From Desulforamulus reducens MI-1 (GTDB lineage: Bacteria > Bacillota > Desulfotomaculia > Desulfotomaculales > Desulfotomaculaceae), in assembly GCF_000016165.1 (NCBI RefSeq), contig NC_009253.1, forward strand, positions 3,483,484-3,547,483: DNA of 64,000 bases, written 5' to 3'. How positions within the stretch are numbered: the first letter of the stretch is position 1; the number at the start of each line of letters is the position of its first letter. The position numbers were made by a program, and so were the translations under genes. Under the pieces are notes generated by a model. The model worked only from the letters and a program-made list of their open reading frames with translations, was not told the origin of the DNA and did no database searches. Below, piece by piece: positions 62,782 to 64,000 of the stretch.

Positions 62782-63423
62782 TTATTTTACAATCGTTATT
62801 TTTGATGTTGATGTGAGATTCATAGCATTCGCTTCTTCTGTGTCGATATGAAACTCAAGAGCCGAGGTGTTGTTGGCTCTGATGACAACATTCGAGTAAG
62901 TTCCTCCCCGAAGTCCATCTACTCGGATGGTTACCGACTCTCCATCCTTTACACCTAAGTTTTTTGCATCTTCAAGGTTCATATGAATATGTCGCTGTGC
63001 AATCAAAAGGCCTTTGGAAAGAAGAATACTTCCTTTGGGGCCAATAAGAGTGATTCCCGGAGTTCCTTGCAGGTCTCCAGACAACCTCACCGGCGCAGTT
63101 AAGCCAAGTTTGAAACAATCTGCTTGGAGTATTTCTACCTGAGATTCGCTTCGCACTGGCCCAAGGATGCGAACTTTTTCTATAGCACCTTTGGGACCGG
63201 CTATGGTCAGGGTTTCCTTACATGCATATTGCATGGGTTGGGACAAATCCTTGATTTTTGTTAACTGGTAGCCCGCACCAAACAGGGTTTCCAAATCTGC
63301 TTGGGAAAGATGGATATGACGGTTAGATATTCCCACAGGTATGGAGTTGGCGTCCTTTTTAAAGTCACCCCCTTCTTTGATTGCTTCCAGCAGAAGCGCT
63401 GCTAAAGCGTCATATTTTCCCAC
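62782..63423 (-). CDS. pduL: Phosphate acyltransferase, PduL family
   Basis: Enzyme of about 213 aa that makes acyl phosphate from acyl-CoA in microcompartments. It has the repeated zinc-binding His pairs: SNRHIHLSQADLE near residue 35 and AQRHIHMNLEDAK near 145. The N-terminal KYDALAALLLEAIKEGG is an amphipathic helix like a shell-encapsulation peptide. The start is GTG 63423 with GAGGTG nine bases upstream; GTG 63435 is possible. Follows the aldehyde dehydrogenase closely. Confidence 0.92.
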   Translation of the reverse strand: MGKYDALAALLLEAIKEGGDFKKDANSIPVGISNRHIHLSQADLETLFGAGYQLTKIKDLSQPMQYACKETLTIAGPKGAIEKVRILGPVRSESQVEILQADCFKLGLTAPVRLSGDLQGTPGITLIGPKGSILLSKGLLIAQRHIHMNLEDAKNLGVKDGESVTIRVDGLRGGTYSNVVIRANNTSALEFHIDTEEANAMNLTSTSKITIVK

Positions 63424-63424
63424 T

Positions 63425-64000
63425 TTAGTTTTCACCTCTTTTTTTCAGTAACGCAATGACTTCATTCACAACATTCATAATCTGATCTTCACTGATGTCA
63501 CTGGAGCTGCAACTCTGTGCCACGCAGGCTGAGGGAGTTGTGTTTTCGGCAAATTCTTTGATTCCATAGGCTACACGTTTTTTATTGATCAAATGCATGG
63601 GAGTTACATTATCGGAGGTTGCACTGCCGCCCCAGGTACCGCAACCCAGTGTAAAGGCCGGGGCTAGTCCGGTGCTTGCTCCCACACCGCCCTGGGTGGA
63701 AGGTGTGTTAACTAAGATTCTGAATACAGGCTTTGAAGCAAATTTCATAGCCATTTCAGGGTTTTCCGTATGAATGGAAAGGCTGTGACCCACACCACCA
63801 TTTTTCAATAATTTGATGCATACATCACATGCTTCTTCCCAATCTTTTACGGTATAAAAGGCTAGCACAGTAGTTAACTTTTCGAAAGACAGGGGATAGT
63901 CTTTACCCACGCCCTTTTGTTCACCCAACAAAACCTTGGTTCCCGGGGGAATGGTTATGCCAGCACTTTCTGCTATAACTGCTGCGGATCTGCCTACAAA
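63425..64000 (-). CDS. CoA-acylating aldehyde dehydrogenase (PduP/EutE), 5' end beyond window
   Basis: The C-terminal 191 residues are visible and the frame is open to the edge. They contain FEKLTTVLAFYTVKDWEEAC, GGVGHSLSIHTENPEMAMKF and TLGCGTWGGSATSDNVTP, standard for microcompartment CoA-aldehyde dehydrogenases. The catalytic cysteine falls outside the window. It converts an aldehyde to acyl-CoA inside the shell; the substrate (propionaldehyde, acetaldehyde or other) cannot be fixed from this part. Confidence 0.92.
   Translation of the reverse strand, partial: FVGRSAAVIAESAGITIPPGTKVLLGEQKGVGKDYPLSFEKLTTVLAFYTVKDWEEACDVCIKLLKNGGVGHSLSIHTENPEMAMKFASKPVFRILVNTPSTQGGVGASTGLAPAFTLGCGTWGGSATSDNVTPMHLINKKRVAYGIKEFAENTTPSACVAQSCSSSDISEDQIMNVVNEVIALLKKRGEN

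Overview
The window looks like chromosomal DNA from a spore-former of the Desulfotomaculum/Desulforamulus type (Peptococcaceae, Firmicutes). This is inferred from low to moderate GC, strong AGGAGG-like ribosome binding sites, lipoprotein-type binding proteins, the futalosine menaquinone genes mqnB and mqnD, a cytosolic aryl-sulfotransferase-like protein, a PduL/EutM microcompartment locus and several Crp/Fnr regulators. No rRNA, tRNA or CRISPR array was seen. Most genes lie on the minus strand.

Region by region. 1-3.6 kb: a TPP-riboswitch-led operon (thiamine-binding MTH1187 protein, ThiXYZ-type ABC transporter, thiamine pyrophosphokinase). 3.8-7.6 kb: an OpuA-type glycine betaine transporter, divergent from a GbsR-type regulator, with a 16-bp perfect palindrome between them. 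7.6-11.1 kb: a TAXI-type TRAP transporter with fused permease and a DUF1850 protein. 11.4-16.5 kb: M29 aminopeptidase, a four-repeat cysteine protein, an AGCS symporter and an M48 membrane protease. 16.8-23.4 kb: RNA modification (RsmF-like methyltransferase, RsuA-type pseudouridine synthase), small proteins, YbaK deacylase, topoisomerase III and a HAAS-like membrane protein. 23.6-29.1 kb: amino acid permease, NhaC antiporter, a Crp/Fnr regulator and an ASST-like protein. 29.2-34.6 kb: RluD-type synthase, OsmC protein, a second Crp/Fnr regulator, nitroreductase, mqnD and mqnB.

34.9-39.6 kb is a Mu/Tn7-like transposon (DUF6431 protein, DDE integrase, ExeA/TniB-like ATPase). Its integrase is split by a 1695-bp IS1380-family element flanked by a 5-bp duplication; removing the IS and one repeat restores the reading frame exactly. 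39.7-44.1 kb: YtrA-type GntR regulator with an ABC ATPase and permease, CarD and a cold-shock protein. 44.3-45.8 kb is a dead two-component system fused by deletion. 46-51.4 kb: SNF2/SWIM helicase and a trmB-lysA operon with a near-consensus promoter. 51.8-52.9 kb is a graveyard of polysaccharide/spore-coat-type gene fragments. 53.1-57.2 kb: NADP isocitrate dehydrogenase, then a cobalamin-riboswitch-controlled operon encoding a zinc dehydrogenase, a divergent TrpD-like phosphoribosyltransferase and perhaps a 68-aa protein. 57.2-59.8 kb holds broken FIST and chemoreceptor genes around a DUF2062 gene. 60-64 kb: a PocR-domain histidine kinase and AraC-type response regulator next to a microcompartment operon (aldehyde dehydrogenase, PduL, EutM-type shell protein) that runs off the window.

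The most promising unexplained unit is the cobalamin-riboswitch / dehydrogenase / TrpD-paralogue operon, because neither enzyme has an obvious link to B12. The four-fold Cys4 repeat protein is the most unusual single protein. All family assignments come from reading motifs by eye; no search was run.
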